64,000 bases of DNA from Alloalcanivorax mobilis (GTDB taxonomy: Bacteria > Pseudomonadota > Gammaproteobacteria > Pseudomonadales > Alcanivoracaceae): contig NZ_NMQZ01000019.1 in NCBI RefSeq assembly GCF_002864685.1, positions 44,593 through 108,592 of the forward strand, written 5' to 3'. Below the pieces are notes generated by a model that saw only the letters and a list, made by a program, of their open reading frames with translations, had not been told where the DNA came from and did no database searches. Below, one piece after another: positions 33,625 to 41,978 of this stretch; position 1 is the first letter of the stretch, and every line of letters begins with the position of its first letter. The position numbers were made by a program, and so were the translations under genes.

Positions 33625-34410
33625 TTAGAAGCAGTGTTGCTCAGCGGGGAAGCTGCCATCCTTGACGGCCCGATCATAGGCCTGGATGGCGGCGCCGATG
33701 TCGCCGGTGTCGGCCATGAAATCCTTCACGAAGCGAGCCGGGCGTGGGTTGAGGCCGAGCATGTCGTGCAGTACCAGCACCTGCCCGTCGCATTCCGGCG
33801 CCGCGCCAATGCCGATCACCGGGGCGGCGACGGCGGCGGTGATCTCGCCGCTCAGCCCGCGCGGCACGCATTCCAGCACGAACAGCGCGGTGCCGGCGCG
33901 ATCCAGGGCGATGGCGTCGTCCAGCAGCGCCTTGGCGCTGGTGTCGTCCTTGCCTTGAACCAGGTAGCCGCCAAAGGCGTTCACCGATTGCGGGGTCAGG
34001 CCCATGTGCACGCACACGGGAATGCCGTTGCGGGCCAGCACGGTGACCGCCTCGCAGAGCCAGGCGCCGCCTTCCAGCTTGATCACGTTGGCGCCGGCCT
34101 GCATCAGCGCGGTGGCGGCTTCGAGAATGCGCTCAAGAGTGGCGGCGCCCATGAACGGCACGTCGGCGATCACCAGGCTGCCCTGATTGCCGCGGGCCAC
34201 GCACTCGGTGTGGTAGACCATCTGCGCGAGCGTCACCGGTACGGTGCTTGGTTGCCCCTGGATCACGTTGCCCAGGGAATCGCCAATCAGCATTGCCTCG
34301 ACGCCGGCCTCGCTGATCAGGCGGGAGAATGTGGCGTCATAGGCGGTGAGCACGGAAAACTTGGCGCCTTCCTGTTTGCGTTTTTTCAGGGTGCGAATGG
34401 TAACGGGCAT
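33625..34410 (-). CDS. panB: 3-methyl-2-oxobutanoate hydroxymethyltransferase
   Basis: PanB adds the hydroxymethyl group from methylenetetrahydrofolate to alpha-ketoisovalerate, the first pantoate step. The 261-residue barrel has the metal ligands in LIGDSLGNVIQG (Asp near 44), DVPFMG (Asp near 83), and the catalytic Glu in VLECVPRG (near 180). The family start VTIRTLKKRKQEG is clear. Folate use links it with folK upstream in the same cluster. Confidence 0.97.
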   Translation of the reverse strand: MPVTIRTLKKRKQEGAKFSVLTAYDATFSRLISEAGVEAMLIGDSLGNVIQGQPSTVPVTLAQMVYHTECVARGNQGSLVIADVPFMGAATLERILEAATALMQAGANVIKLEGGAWLCEAVTVLARNGIPVCVHMGLTPQSVNAFGGYLVQGKDDTSAKALLDDAIALDRAGTALFVLECVPRGLSGEITAAVAAPVIGIGAAPECDGQVLVLHDMLGLNPRPARFVKDFMADTGDIGAAIQAYDRAVKDGSFPAEQHCF

Positions 34411-34500
34411 CGGGCTCTCCCCGGGGCAATGGTAGGGAATGGCAGCGTGGCGCGGGTGGGCGGCGCCGTCGGGCCGGCCGGCATGGTGCCCCCGAACCGG

Positions 34501-35181
34501 CTATCGGACCAGTGGCCGGGGGTTAAAATAGTGGCGACCCGTGCGGATGTCCAGCAGCTCGCTCACCAGGTGCTGGTAGTCCGCGTCGCCACTGACCAGG
34601 TCGATCTCGGCGGCGTTGACGATCAGCAGCGGGGCGCCGTCGTAGTAGTGGAAGAAGCGCGTATAGGCATCGTTGAGGCGTTCCAGGTAGCCGGTGTCGA
34701 TGCGTTGCTCGAAACCGTGGCCACGCCGCTGCACCCGCTGGCGCAGCACCGTGGAGGGCGCCTGCAGATAGATCACCAGATCCGGGCTGGGGGCGTCGAT
34801 CAGCATGTGCTGGTAGACGTTGTCGTAGAGTTCGAACTCGTCGTCGTCCAGGTTGACCTCGGCGAACAGGCGGTTCTTTTCCACCAGGAAATCGGTGACC
34901 CGGGGGCCCGAGAACAGGTCCTGCTGGCGCAATTGGCGCAGTTGCTCGGCACGCTGAAACAGGAAGAACAGCTCGGTCTGCAGGGCAAAGCGTGCCGGGT
35001 CCTGATAGAAGCGGGTCAGAAACGGGTTGTCCTCGGCCTGCTCGAACAGGGTGTCGAAGCCGAAGGTGTCCGCCAGACGTCGCGCCAGCGTGGTTTTGCC
35101 CACGCCAATGGGGCCTTCAACGGCGATGAACCGGGGCAGTTGGCCGGCGTCTCGGAGCCGGTTAATGCGTTCGCTGAGCAA
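34501..35181 (-). CDS. Deoxynucleoside kinase-family protein
   Basis: A 226-residue P-loop kinase of the dNK (deoxyadenosine/deoxyguanosine kinase) family. Walker A is GPIGVGKTT (near 23-31). The switch region ENPFL-like EDNPFLTRFYQDPARFALQTELFFL, the DR-like segment GPRVTDFLVEKNRLFAE, and the lid-proximal VLRQRVQRRGHGFEQ follow. It overlaps folK by 20 bp at its start and precedes panB, an arrangement conserved in several gammaproteobacteria. Its nucleoside specificity cannot be read from sequence. Confidence 0.88.
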   Translation of the reverse strand: MLSERINRLRDAGQLPRFIAVEGPIGVGKTTLARRLADTFGFDTLFEQAEDNPFLTRFYQDPARFALQTELFFLFQRAEQLRQLRQQDLFSGPRVTDFLVEKNRLFAEVNLDDDEFELYDNVYQHMLIDAPSPDLVIYLQAPSTVLRQRVQRRGHGFEQRIDTGYLERLNDAYTRFFHYYDGAPLLIVNAAEIDLVSGDADYQHLVSELLDIRTGRHYFNPRPLVR

Positions 35182-35674
35182 GTTGATCCTCCTTCAGGCA
35201 AGACAGGCGCCGCAACGGCTGATCGGTGACCGCCATCCAATGGTCCTGCAGGCGGGTGCCATCGGGCAAGGTGGCGGCGGGGATCAGATCAAGCAGCGGG
35301 CGGAGCACGAAGGCGCGCCGGCACATTTGCGGGTGGGGCACCTGCAGGCGGGGCAGGTCGATGCATTGGTCGTGCCACAGCAGAATATCCAGGTCCAGGG
35401 TGCGCTCGCCCCAATGACGGCGCCTCACCCGACCGGCCGCCTGTTCCAGCGATTGCAGAAGATCGAGTAAGGACGGGGGCGCCAACCGGGTGTCCAGCAG
35501 GGCGACCGCATTGATGAAGTCGGGCTGATCCTGGGGGCCCACCGGGCTGCTTTGGTAGAGGGCGGAATGGCGGATCAGACAGGTGTCCGGAAGGTCGCCC
35601 AAATCGCCGAGGGCGTGGCGCACCTGATGGACCGGGTCCGCCAGATTGCTGCCCAGGCCGATGGCCACGGCCAT
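35162..35674 (-). CDS. folK: 2-amino-4-hydroxy-6-hydroxymethyldihydropteridine pyrophosphokinase
   Basis: FolK pyrophosphorylates hydroxymethyl-dihydropterin, the substrate of FolP encoded at 7.9 kb. The 170-residue protein starts MAVAIGLGSNLADP. HPPK motifs follow: YQSSPVGPQDQPDFINAVA, RRHWGERTLDLDILL, and PHPQMCRRAFVLRPLLDL. I take 35674 as start because it lies 1 bp after the pcnB stop; the longer frame from 35764 falls inside the pcnB tail. Confidence 0.96.
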   Translation of the reverse strand: MAVAIGLGSNLADPVHQVRHALGDLGDLPDTCLIRHSALYQSSPVGPQDQPDFINAVALLDTRLAPPSLLDLLQSLEQAAGRVRRRHWGERTLDLDILLWHDQCIDLPRLQVPHPQMCRRAFVLRPLLDLIPAATLPDGTRLQDHWMAVTDQPLRRLSCLKEDQLAQRTH

Positions 35675-35675
35675 G

Positions 35676-37061
35676 TCAGCGGCGCCGACGCCGGCGCCGG
35701 CGCCCGTTGCCACCCTGGGCCTGGGGGCCGAGGGCTTGCACCATGTCGCGGCGCTCAATGTCATCGGCTTCCTGGTAGAGGGTCCACCACTGGCCCAGCC
35801 CCGGGTTCAACTCGCCGGCTTCTTCGCGCAGCAGCAGAAAGTCATAGGCGGCCCGGAAACGGGGGTGCTCCATGGTGGCATCGGCCCGTTTGCCGCCGCG
35901 CTTGGGCAGCCGCATCTGCAGTTCCCACATCTCCCGCATCACGGTGGAGAAGCGACGTGGTATGGCGGTGTGCTTAACCTGCAGGTTAAGGGCGGCGGTG
36001 GCGGCTTTGTGCAGTGCCGGGGCGCTCGGCATGCCTTCGTCCTGGTAGCGCTCCAGCCGGGCGGTGATCACCGGCCACAGCAGTACCGCGAAGATAAACG
36101 CGGGGGTCACCGGTTTGTCCTGGGCCAGGCGCCGGTCGGTATTGTCCATGGCGGCCAGGATCAGGCGTTCCCAGGTTTCGCCCTGGTCGCCTTCGAGGCT
36201 GTCCTCGGTGTCCGGAAACAGGAAGTGGAACAGGCCCAGGTCGCGCAGCTGCTGGTAGGAGGCTCGGGCATGGCCGCTGAGGAACAGCTTGAGGACTTCA
36301 TCGAACAACCGCGCCGGCGGTACCTGCAGCAGCAGTTCCGCCATCGCCGGGATGGGGGTGGCGCTGGCGGCATCCAGGGAAAAGCCGAGCTTGGCGGCGA
36401 AGCGCGCGGCGCGGAGCATGCGTACCGGGTCTTCCCGGTAACGCTGCACGGGATCGCCGATCATGCGGATCACGCCGTTTTCGATGTCCCGGCGGCTGTC
36501 GACAAAGTCATAGAGGGCGAAGTCGGCGATGTTGTAGTAAAGCGCATTGATGGTGAAGTCGCGCCGCAGGGCGTCTTCTTCGATGCTGCCCCAGGTATTG
36601 TCACGCAACACCAGGCCGGTCTCTTCATGGGCGGAGTGCTGGTCGCTGTCCAGGTCGTCATCGCGCTGGAAGGCACGGAAAGTGGAGACCTCGATGACTT
36701 CGCGGCCAAAGCGTACGTGCACGATCTGGAAGCGCCGGCCAATGATGCGGCTGCGCTTGAACAGATCGGCCACCTGATCGGGGGTGGCGTCGGTGACCAC
36801 GTCAAAATCCTTGGGCTGGCGGCCACACAGCAGATCACGCAGGCAGCCACCCACCAGAAAAGCCTCGAACCCGGCCTTGTTGAGCCCGTAGAGCACGTTC
36901 AGCGCGGCGCGGGATACCTGCTTGCGCGATATGCTGTGCTGGTTACGGGGGATCACAATGGCTTCGGGGAGGCGGGGGGGGCGTGCGGAACCTTTGCCTG
37001 TCAGGCGGGTCAACCAATTAAGGATGTTTGAAATGAGACGCCCCAAAAACGTTAACGGCAT
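35676..37061 (-). CDS. pcnB: Poly(A) polymerase I
   Basis: PcnB adds 3' poly(A) tails that promote RNA decay by PNPase. The 461-residue protein has the nucleotidyltransferase site FLVGGCLRDLLCGRQPKDFDVVTDATP (the DFDV Asp pair near 80) and RRDFTINALYYN. The Arg-rich C terminus (eight consecutive Arg) is usual for the family. I prefer ATG 37061 (MPLTFLGRL) over a TTG at 37115. The order cbrA-cbrB-(sRNA)-pcnB-folK-panBC is the same as in Pseudomonas. Confidence 0.96.
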   Translation of the reverse strand: MPLTFLGRLISNILNWLTRLTGKGSARPPRLPEAIVIPRNQHSISRKQVSRAALNVLYGLNKAGFEAFLVGGCLRDLLCGRQPKDFDVVTDATPDQVADLFKRSRIIGRRFQIVHVRFGREVIEVSTFRAFQRDDDLDSDQHSAHEETGLVLRDNTWGSIEEDALRRDFTINALYYNIADFALYDFVDSRRDIENGVIRMIGDPVQRYREDPVRMLRAARFAAKLGFSLDAASATPIPAMAELLLQVPPARLFDEVLKLFLSGHARASYQQLRDLGLFHFLFPDTEDSLEGDQGETWERLILAAMDNTDRRLAQDKPVTPAFIFAVLLWPVITARLERYQDEGMPSAPALHKAATAALNLQVKHTAIPRRFSTVMREMWELQMRLPKRGGKRADATMEHPRFRAAYDFLLLREEAGELNPGLGQWWTLYQEADDIERRDMVQALGPQAQGGNGRRRRRRRR

Positions 37062-37217
37062 TGAATACTCATCGTCCTGAGGATGAAAAGCGGCATGGTA
37101 GCACTTTTTAACCAATCCAGGTTTATTTGTTCGGTGCGCACCGGTAAGGCGCCGGTTGGCGGGCTGGCTGGGAACGTGAGGGAATTCGCGGTATCTTCAC
37201 GGGCCAGAAAGTAAAAA

Positions 37218-37243
37218 GGGACTGCGGCATTGCCGTAGTCCCC
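37218..37243 (-). terminator. Intrinsic terminator of the CrcZ-like RNA
   Basis: The arms GGGACTGCGGCA and TGCCGTAGTCCC form a 12-bp stem with one G-T wobble. On the minus strand the stem is followed by TTTTTAC. It ends transcription before pcnB and fixes the orientation of the sRNA. Confidence 0.9.
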
Positions 37244-37513
37244 TATGCGCTGATTCTGTTGTTGTTATTGTTTGTGTTTTTTTCTGCCTTGCGCCGTAAC
37301 CAACTTTTGTTGCGGCATTGTTAATCGACTCATCTTTTTCTTCTTCGTTTTCTTGTTCTTATTTCTGAGCCGTTCCGCCGTATTTGTTTTGTTTATCTGG
37401 CGTGGGATTCATAGTGCATGGATGGTTTTTCCTTTGCAACATCTTGTTAATTGCTTACAAATCAACAAGTTATGAGAATTACGGAAAAACCTTACCCGCT
37501 TGGCATCGACGCC

Positions 37514-37551
37514 GGTAACGAACTTGTTACCCCTCTGTGTAGGACGGTAAC
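37514..37551 (-). promoter_or_regulatory. GGTAAC/GTTACC repeat cluster in the 5' part of the sRNA region
   Basis: GGTAAC (37514-37519), GTTACC (37526-37531) and GGTAAC (37546-37551) give a perfect 6+6+6 hairpin plus an extra half-site. They may be an RNA stem or binding half-sites for a regulator such as CbrB. Confidence 0.4.
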
Positions 37552-37634
37552 ACTCTCTCGGCGGTGACGCCGGCGAAACCCCTTGGTGTCATCAAGCAAG
37601 CGCCAATGGCGTGTTCGTTGCCCGCATGTGAACA

Positions 37635-37664
37635 ACTATTCCGTAACTGTAAAGGTAAAATCAA
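37635..37664 (-). promoter_or_regulatory. Weak sigma70-like promoter candidate for the sRNA
   Basis: On the minus strand, TTGATT (37664-37659), an 18-bp spacer and AATAGT (37640-37635) each match the consensus at 4 of 6 positions. That would start an RNA of about 415 nt. A GG-N10-GC pair at 37622-37609 is the only sigma54-like alternative seen, and it fits poorly. Confidence 0.3.
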
Positions 37665-37688
37665 CGGGTGGGGGTGGCTCAATGGTGG

Positions 37689-39014
37689 TTAGCGGCGGCT
37701 GCTCTTGCGGCGCGGGATACCCAGGCGTTGGCGACGCTCCCAAAGGCTTTTGCGGCTGATCCCGAGTTTCTGGGCGAGCTCCGTCTCGGTCATGCTGTCC
37801 TGATTTTCCAACACGAATCGGGTGAAATAATCCTCCAGGGAAAGGTCTTCCGAGGGGTCCAGGCTGGCACGGCTGACGCGCTGGGGAATGCGGTTGGGGT
37901 TCAGCCCCAGTTGCGCCGGGCCGATGCCCTCTTCCTCGGTGAGAATCACCGCCCGCTCGATCACGTTCTCCAGCTCGCGCACATTCCCCGGCCAGCTGTA
38001 GCCGCGCATGGCACTGAGCGCCGCTTCGGTGAAATAGAAGCGGCTGTGGTTGAGTTTCTCGCCGCTGCGCGCCAGCAACGCATTGGCCAGCAAGTCGATG
38101 TCTTCATCGCGCTCGCGCAACGGCGGCAATTCCAGTTCCATCACATTCAGCCGGTAATAAAGATCGTCGCGGAAGCGGCCATCGCTGACGCGCGAGGGCA
38201 GGTCGATCTGGCTGCTGGCGATCACCCGCACGTCCACGCGCCGGGGCGCCAATGAGCTTTGCCGGTGGATTTCCCCTTGCTCAAGCAGAGTCAGAAGCCG
38301 GCTTTGAACCTCTGGAGAAAGTTCACCCACTTCATCCAGGAACAGGGTGCCGCCGTCGGCCTCTTCAATGCGCCCGGGTTGTTCGTCGTCGCCGAACAGA
38401 TCCGTAAGCTGCATGTTCTTGGGCAGCGCCGCGCAGTGCACGGTGATCAATGGCCCCTTGGTGCGCTCACTGTTCTCGTGCAGGGCCCGGGCGGTGAGCT
38501 CCTTGCCGGAGCCGGCTTCGCCAAGTATTAACACCGGCGTGTTGGTGGGCCCGACCCGGTTTATGCGGTGCCTGAGCTCACGCATCGCCTCGCACTGACC
38601 AATCATGGAATGCACCGGATAGCTGCGTTCCATGTCCCGGCGCAAGGCCTGATTGCCGCGACTGATGCGGCCTTCCTTGAGCACCCGCTGCACCGCCATC
38701 AGCATTTCATCGTGGTCGAACGGCTTGGGGATATAGTCCACCGCGCCCTGACGCATGGCGTCCACCGCCGAGCGCAGACTGGCGTAGCTGGTCATGATCA
38801 ATACCGGCACCGGATGCGCTTTGCCGATCAGCGCCGTGCCCGGCTCGCCGGGCAGCCGCAGGTCGCTGATGATCAGGTCGCAGTGGGCGAGGCCGGTCTC
38901 CAGGGCCTGCTCCACGGATTCCGCTTCAGCCACGGAGTGATCGTGGCGTTCCAGCAGTTTACGCAGCGCGCCGCGGATCACTGGTTCATCTTCGACGATC
39001 AGAATGTGGCTCAT
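37689..39014 (-). CDS. cbrB: CbrB-type response regulator (AAA+ family) lacking the GAFTGA loop
   Basis: A 441-residue regulator with a receiver domain (1-115; phospho-acceptor Asp51 in IISDLRLPG, Lys97 in YIPKPFDHDEM), an AAA+ domain, and a Fis-type helix-turn-helix (about 408-430, TELAQKLGISRKSLWERRQRLG). Walker A GEAGSGKE is at 165-172 and Walker B GGTLFLDE at 221-228. Between LFG (206-208) and ADGG only ten residues (DDEQPGRIEE) remain, so the GAFTGA loop that contacts sigma54 is absent. It is paired with cbrA 15 bp upstream and followed by the CrcZ-like region. Orthology to CbrB rests on synteny and the CbrA partner. Confidence 0.9.
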   Translation of the reverse strand: MSHILIVEDEPVIRGALRKLLERHDHSVAEAESVEQALETGLAHCDLIISDLRLPGEPGTALIGKAHPVPVLIMTSYASLRSAVDAMRQGAVDYIPKPFDHDEMLMAVQRVLKEGRISRGNQALRRDMERSYPVHSMIGQCEAMRELRHRINRVGPTNTPVLILGEAGSGKELTARALHENSERTKGPLITVHCAALPKNMQLTDLFGDDEQPGRIEEADGGTLFLDEVGELSPEVQSRLLTLLEQGEIHRQSSLAPRRVDVRVIASSQIDLPSRVSDGRFRDDLYYRLNVMELELPPLRERDEDIDLLANALLARSGEKLNHSRFYFTEAALSAMRGYSWPGNVRELENVIERAVILTEEEGIGPAQLGLNPNRIPQRVSRASLDPSEDLSLEDYFTRFVLENQDSMTETELAQKLGISRKSLWERRQRLGIPRRKSSRR

Positions 39015-39029
39015 GGTTGCTGTTCCCTA

Positions 39030-41978
39030 TTATTCGGTTTGCAACGATGCACTGGTGGTGCCATAGCGTGGCAATTCGATGATAAAGCGGGTGCCGCGAA
39101 CGCCGTCGATGGGGCTTTGTACCCTGACCGCGCCGTGGTGGTCCTCGATAATACTGTAAACCAGGGCCAGGCCCAGCCCGGTGCCGCGGCCTGGTGGTTT
39201 GCTGGTGACGAACGGTTCGAACAATGCCTCGCGCAACTCGGCGGGCACGCCGTGGCCGTGGTCCTCGACCTGGATCGCAATGCACTCGCCGTTGTCTTCG
39301 CTGCGGATCACGATCGGCGATTCGTCGTCACTGGCGTCGGCGGCGTTACCGAGCAGGTTCACGAACACCTGTAGCAGTCGTTGTGGGTCGCCGACCACCT
39401 CGTGGCCGCTGCCGCAGAGGTTGTCAAAGTGCTGCAAGCGATGATCCGGGTCGAGCAGCAGCAGGGCGATCGCTTCCTGAACGGTGGCGCGCAGATCCAC
39501 CGGCCCATGGATGGTGTCGCGGAAGCCCCCCGAATGGCTGAACGTCACCAGCGATTCCACGATGCGGGTAATGCGGCGGGTCTGTTCCATGATCTGCGCG
39601 GCACTGAGCTGTTGTTCCTCGGCGTCACTGTGGCCATCCAGATTTTGCGCCAGACAGGCGATGGCGGTGACCGGGTTGCCGATTTCGTGGGCCACGCCGG
39701 CGGCCAGGCGACCGATGGAGGCGAGCCGTTCGTTGTGGGCCAGGTGCGATTCCATCTGCCGCAGGTCAGTGATGTCCTCAAGCACGATCACCTGGCCGCC
39801 GGCCTGTTCGTTTGGTACCTGGCTCTGAATTTGCGATTTATGCAGGCTCAACCAGCGCGACAGGCCCTCTACCTGAAGATGGCGCTGAGGGTTGTGCGTG
39901 GTTTCGCCCCGGCTGAAATCGGCGAGCAGCTCTCCCCATGGGGAAGGAAGATGGTCCAGGCGCGAACCGATGGTGTCGTCGTCGCTGATGTCGGTGAGTG
40001 CTTCCATGGCCCGGTTCCAGCCGATGATTTCGCCGTCGGCGCCGAGGGAGATCACGCCGATGGGCAATTCCAGCAAAGTCTGGCGATGGAAGCGCCGCAA
40101 GCTGTCCAATTCAGCGGCCAGCCCCGAGAGCTTGTCGCGGTATTGTTCCAGCCGTGACTCGATAAAGCGGATGTCCTCACTGGATTCGCCCTCTTCGGGT
40201 TTATAGGGGAGGTTGTCATCCATCAATTGGTGCGACACCGAGGGACCGAGCAAACCGGACAGATTGGTTTCCAGTTGGTCGCGCAAACGCCGCAGGGCAT
40301 AAGGGCGGGTTTCGCTGTGTTTGATGCGCAGATCACGCAGCGCCATCTCCACTTCGCGGGCGGCGGTGACCGGCCCTAGCGGCGCGCTCAGCGCATGGAT
40401 GAAATCGTCCACGGTTTGCGCGCCGAGCTCCCAGCGGTAGGGGCGGCGCAGGCTGCCCACCGCGCAGGCTTCGGCGGCGGTGCGCTCGGAACGCGACATC
40501 GGCGTGATGATCGAGACGATGGCGTAGATAACACCGTTGAACACAATTGAGGCGATCGCCACCTGGTTCCACTGGCTCACGCCCTGCACATCGTTCAGCC
40601 CGATCAGCCCCAGTATCCGCGGAATTTGCCAGGGAGCGTGCAAGATTGGCAGCAACAGGGCCAAAGCCCAGAGCGTGAAACCGGCGATCATACCGGCGAA
40701 CAGGCCGTTGCGGTTGCCCGAAGGCCAGAACAGAGCGCCGATCAGGCCGGGAACGAATTGCAGGGCGGCGACGAAAGTGAGCACACCCAGTTCCACCGAC
40801 GAGTGCGACCAGCCCGCCAGCCGATAGAACAGGTAGGCCAGTGCCAGAATCGCGGCGATCAGAACGCGCCGGGTCCACAGCAGGTTGCGGTACAGATCCT
40901 GGGCCGCGCTGAGCGGGCTCGCCGGCAGCACCAGATGATTCAGGCACATGCCGGAAAGCGCCAGCGTGGCGACGATCAGCATGCCGCTGGCGCCCGCCAG
41001 GCCGGCCAGGTACCCCAGCAACGCGCCCTGGCCGGTGGCCATGCCCACGCCCAGGGCGAAATAGTCCGGTGAGGTGGGCGCATTGCTGGCCAGCGCCGAC
41101 CACAGAATGATCGGTACGCACAGCGCCATGCCCAGAAACAGCAATGGCAAGCCCCAACTGGCGGAAACCAGTGCGCGCGGATTGAGGTTTTCGGTGAAGG
41201 CCATGTAGAACATGTGCGGCATCACCACGGCGGACACAAAAAACGCCATGATCAGGCCGTGCCAGCTGCCGTCCTGAAGTGGTGCGTACAGGCGGCTGAG
41301 CATTTCCGGATGCTGGCCCAGCCATTGGGTTAAACCCTGGGGGCCGTCGAAGACACCGTACAGGCCGAGCACGGCGACAGCGGCGAACGCCGCCACCTTG
41401 ATCAGTGACTCGGTGGCGATGGCCACCACCAGCCCTTCGTGGCGCTCCCGCGCCGTGGCATGGCGGGCGCCGAACAGAATCGCGAACAACGTGATCAGCA
41501 GACAGAACCAGAATGCCACCCAAGAGGGGTCCGGTTCGCCGGTCAGGATCTGAATTGATTCGGCCACCGCTTTGAGCTGCAAAGACAGCAGCGGCAGCAT
41601 GCCGATCACCATCATCACGGTGGTCAGTGCGCCAGCGATCCGGCTGCGATAACGGAACGCGAAAATGTCCGCCAGGGAGCCGAGTTGATAGGTGGTGGTG
41701 AGGCGCAGAATCGGCGCCAGTAGCACCGGAGCCATCAGGAACACGCCGGAGATGCCGAGGAAATAGGCGAGGAAGTTATAGCCATACTGATAGGCGTAAC
41801 CGACCGTGCCGTAAACGGCCCAGGCGCTGGCATAGACGCCGAGAGAAAACACATAGACCAGAGGGTGGCGAACCAGCCGCGCGGGAAGCCAGCCGCGCTC
41901 GGTGATCCAGGCGACCAGAAACAGGAACATCAGGTAGCCGCAGGCGATCAGGATCAGTTGACCGACACTATAAGCCAT
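39030..41978 (-). CDS. cbrA: CbrA-type sensor histidine kinase with Na+/solute-symporter-like domain
   Basis: This 982-residue kinase has an N-terminal sodium:solute symporter-like domain with about 13 TM helices (1-520). A PAS-like region follows (about 640-740, ELPIGVISLGADGEIIGWNRAMEALT), then the H-box VAHEIGNPVTAIACLAQN (His near 764), N-box and G-boxes (GNAADAS, VEDHGHGVP, GRGTGLGLALVYSII). Pseudomonas CbrA has the same architecture and nearly the same length (about 980 residues). It senses or is coupled to carbon/nitrogen nutrient status and phosphorylates CbrB. Its start overlaps the small upstream gene. Confidence 0.95.
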   Translation of the reverse strand: MAYSVGQLILIACGYLMFLFLVAWITERGWLPARLVRHPLVYVFSLGVYASAWAVYGTVGYAYQYGYNFLAYFLGISGVFLMAPVLLAPILRLTTTYQLGSLADIFAFRYRSRIAGALTTVMMVIGMLPLLSLQLKAVAESIQILTGEPDPSWVAFWFCLLITLFAILFGARHATARERHEGLVVAIATESLIKVAAFAAVAVLGLYGVFDGPQGLTQWLGQHPEMLSRLYAPLQDGSWHGLIMAFFVSAVVMPHMFYMAFTENLNPRALVSASWGLPLLFLGMALCVPIILWSALASNAPTSPDYFALGVGMATGQGALLGYLAGLAGASGMLIVATLALSGMCLNHLVLPASPLSAAQDLYRNLLWTRRVLIAAILALAYLFYRLAGWSHSSVELGVLTFVAALQFVPGLIGALFWPSGNRNGLFAGMIAGFTLWALALLLPILHAPWQIPRILGLIGLNDVQGVSQWNQVAIASIVFNGVIYAIVSIITPMSRSERTAAEACAVGSLRRPYRWELGAQTVDDFIHALSAPLGPVTAAREVEMALRDLRIKHSETRPYALRRLRDQLETNLSGLLGPSVSHQLMDDNLPYKPEEGESSEDIRFIESRLEQYRDKLSGLAAELDSLRRFHRQTLLELPIGVISLGADGEIIGWNRAMEALTDISDDDTIGSRLDHLPSPWGELLADFSRGETTHNPQRHLQVEGLSRWLSLHKSQIQSQVPNEQAGGQVIVLEDITDLRQMESHLAHNERLASIGRLAAGVAHEIGNPVTAIACLAQNLDGHSDAEEQQLSAAQIMEQTRRITRIVESLVTFSHSGGFRDTIHGPVDLRATVQEAIALLLLDPDHRLQHFDNLCGSGHEVVGDPQRLLQVFVNLLGNAADASDDESPIVIRSEDNGECIAIQVEDHGHGVPAELREALFEPFVTSKPPGRGTGLGLALVYSIIEDHHGAVRVQSPIDGVRGTRFIIELPRYGTTSASLQTE

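Larger units (their letters stand above)
37214..37628 (-). ncRNA. Candidate CrcZ-like Hfq/Crc-sequestering small RNA
   Basis: There is no coding gene here (the gap between cbrB and pcnB is 627 bp). Read on the minus strand, it carries A-rich clusters with AANAANAA-type sites: around 37257-37287 (AACAATAA, AACAACAA), 37335-37346 (AAGAAGAA), 37350-37363 (AATAAGAA, AACAAGAA) and near 37380-37392 (AAACAAAAC). It ends in a strong terminator. In Pseudomonas this exact slot, between cbrB and pcnB, encodes CrcZ (about 400 nt), which titrates Hfq/Crc through such motifs. The 5' end is a guess from a weak promoter at 37635-37664. Homology is inferred from position and motif content, not from sequence alignment. 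Confidence 0.68.

Noticed and set aside
32590..35229. An 879-codon plus-strand frame opposite panC, panB and the dNK gene
   Set aside because: Antisense to three well-supported genes, with low-complexity shadow composition.
37272..37475. A 67-codon plus-strand reading frame with hydrophobic Phe/Leu-rich product in the cbrB-pcnB gap
   Set aside because: The Phe/Leu content follows from the T-rich complement of the A-rich sRNA strand. There is no ribosome site and no family likeness, and the minus-strand terminator argues for an RNA gene in the other direction.
37609..37622. GG-N10-GC pair as a sigma54 promoter for the sRNA
   Set aside because: The -24 element reads GGGCAA and the -12 element ACGC, far from TGGCAC/TTGC, and the neighbouring CbrB lacks GAFTGA.
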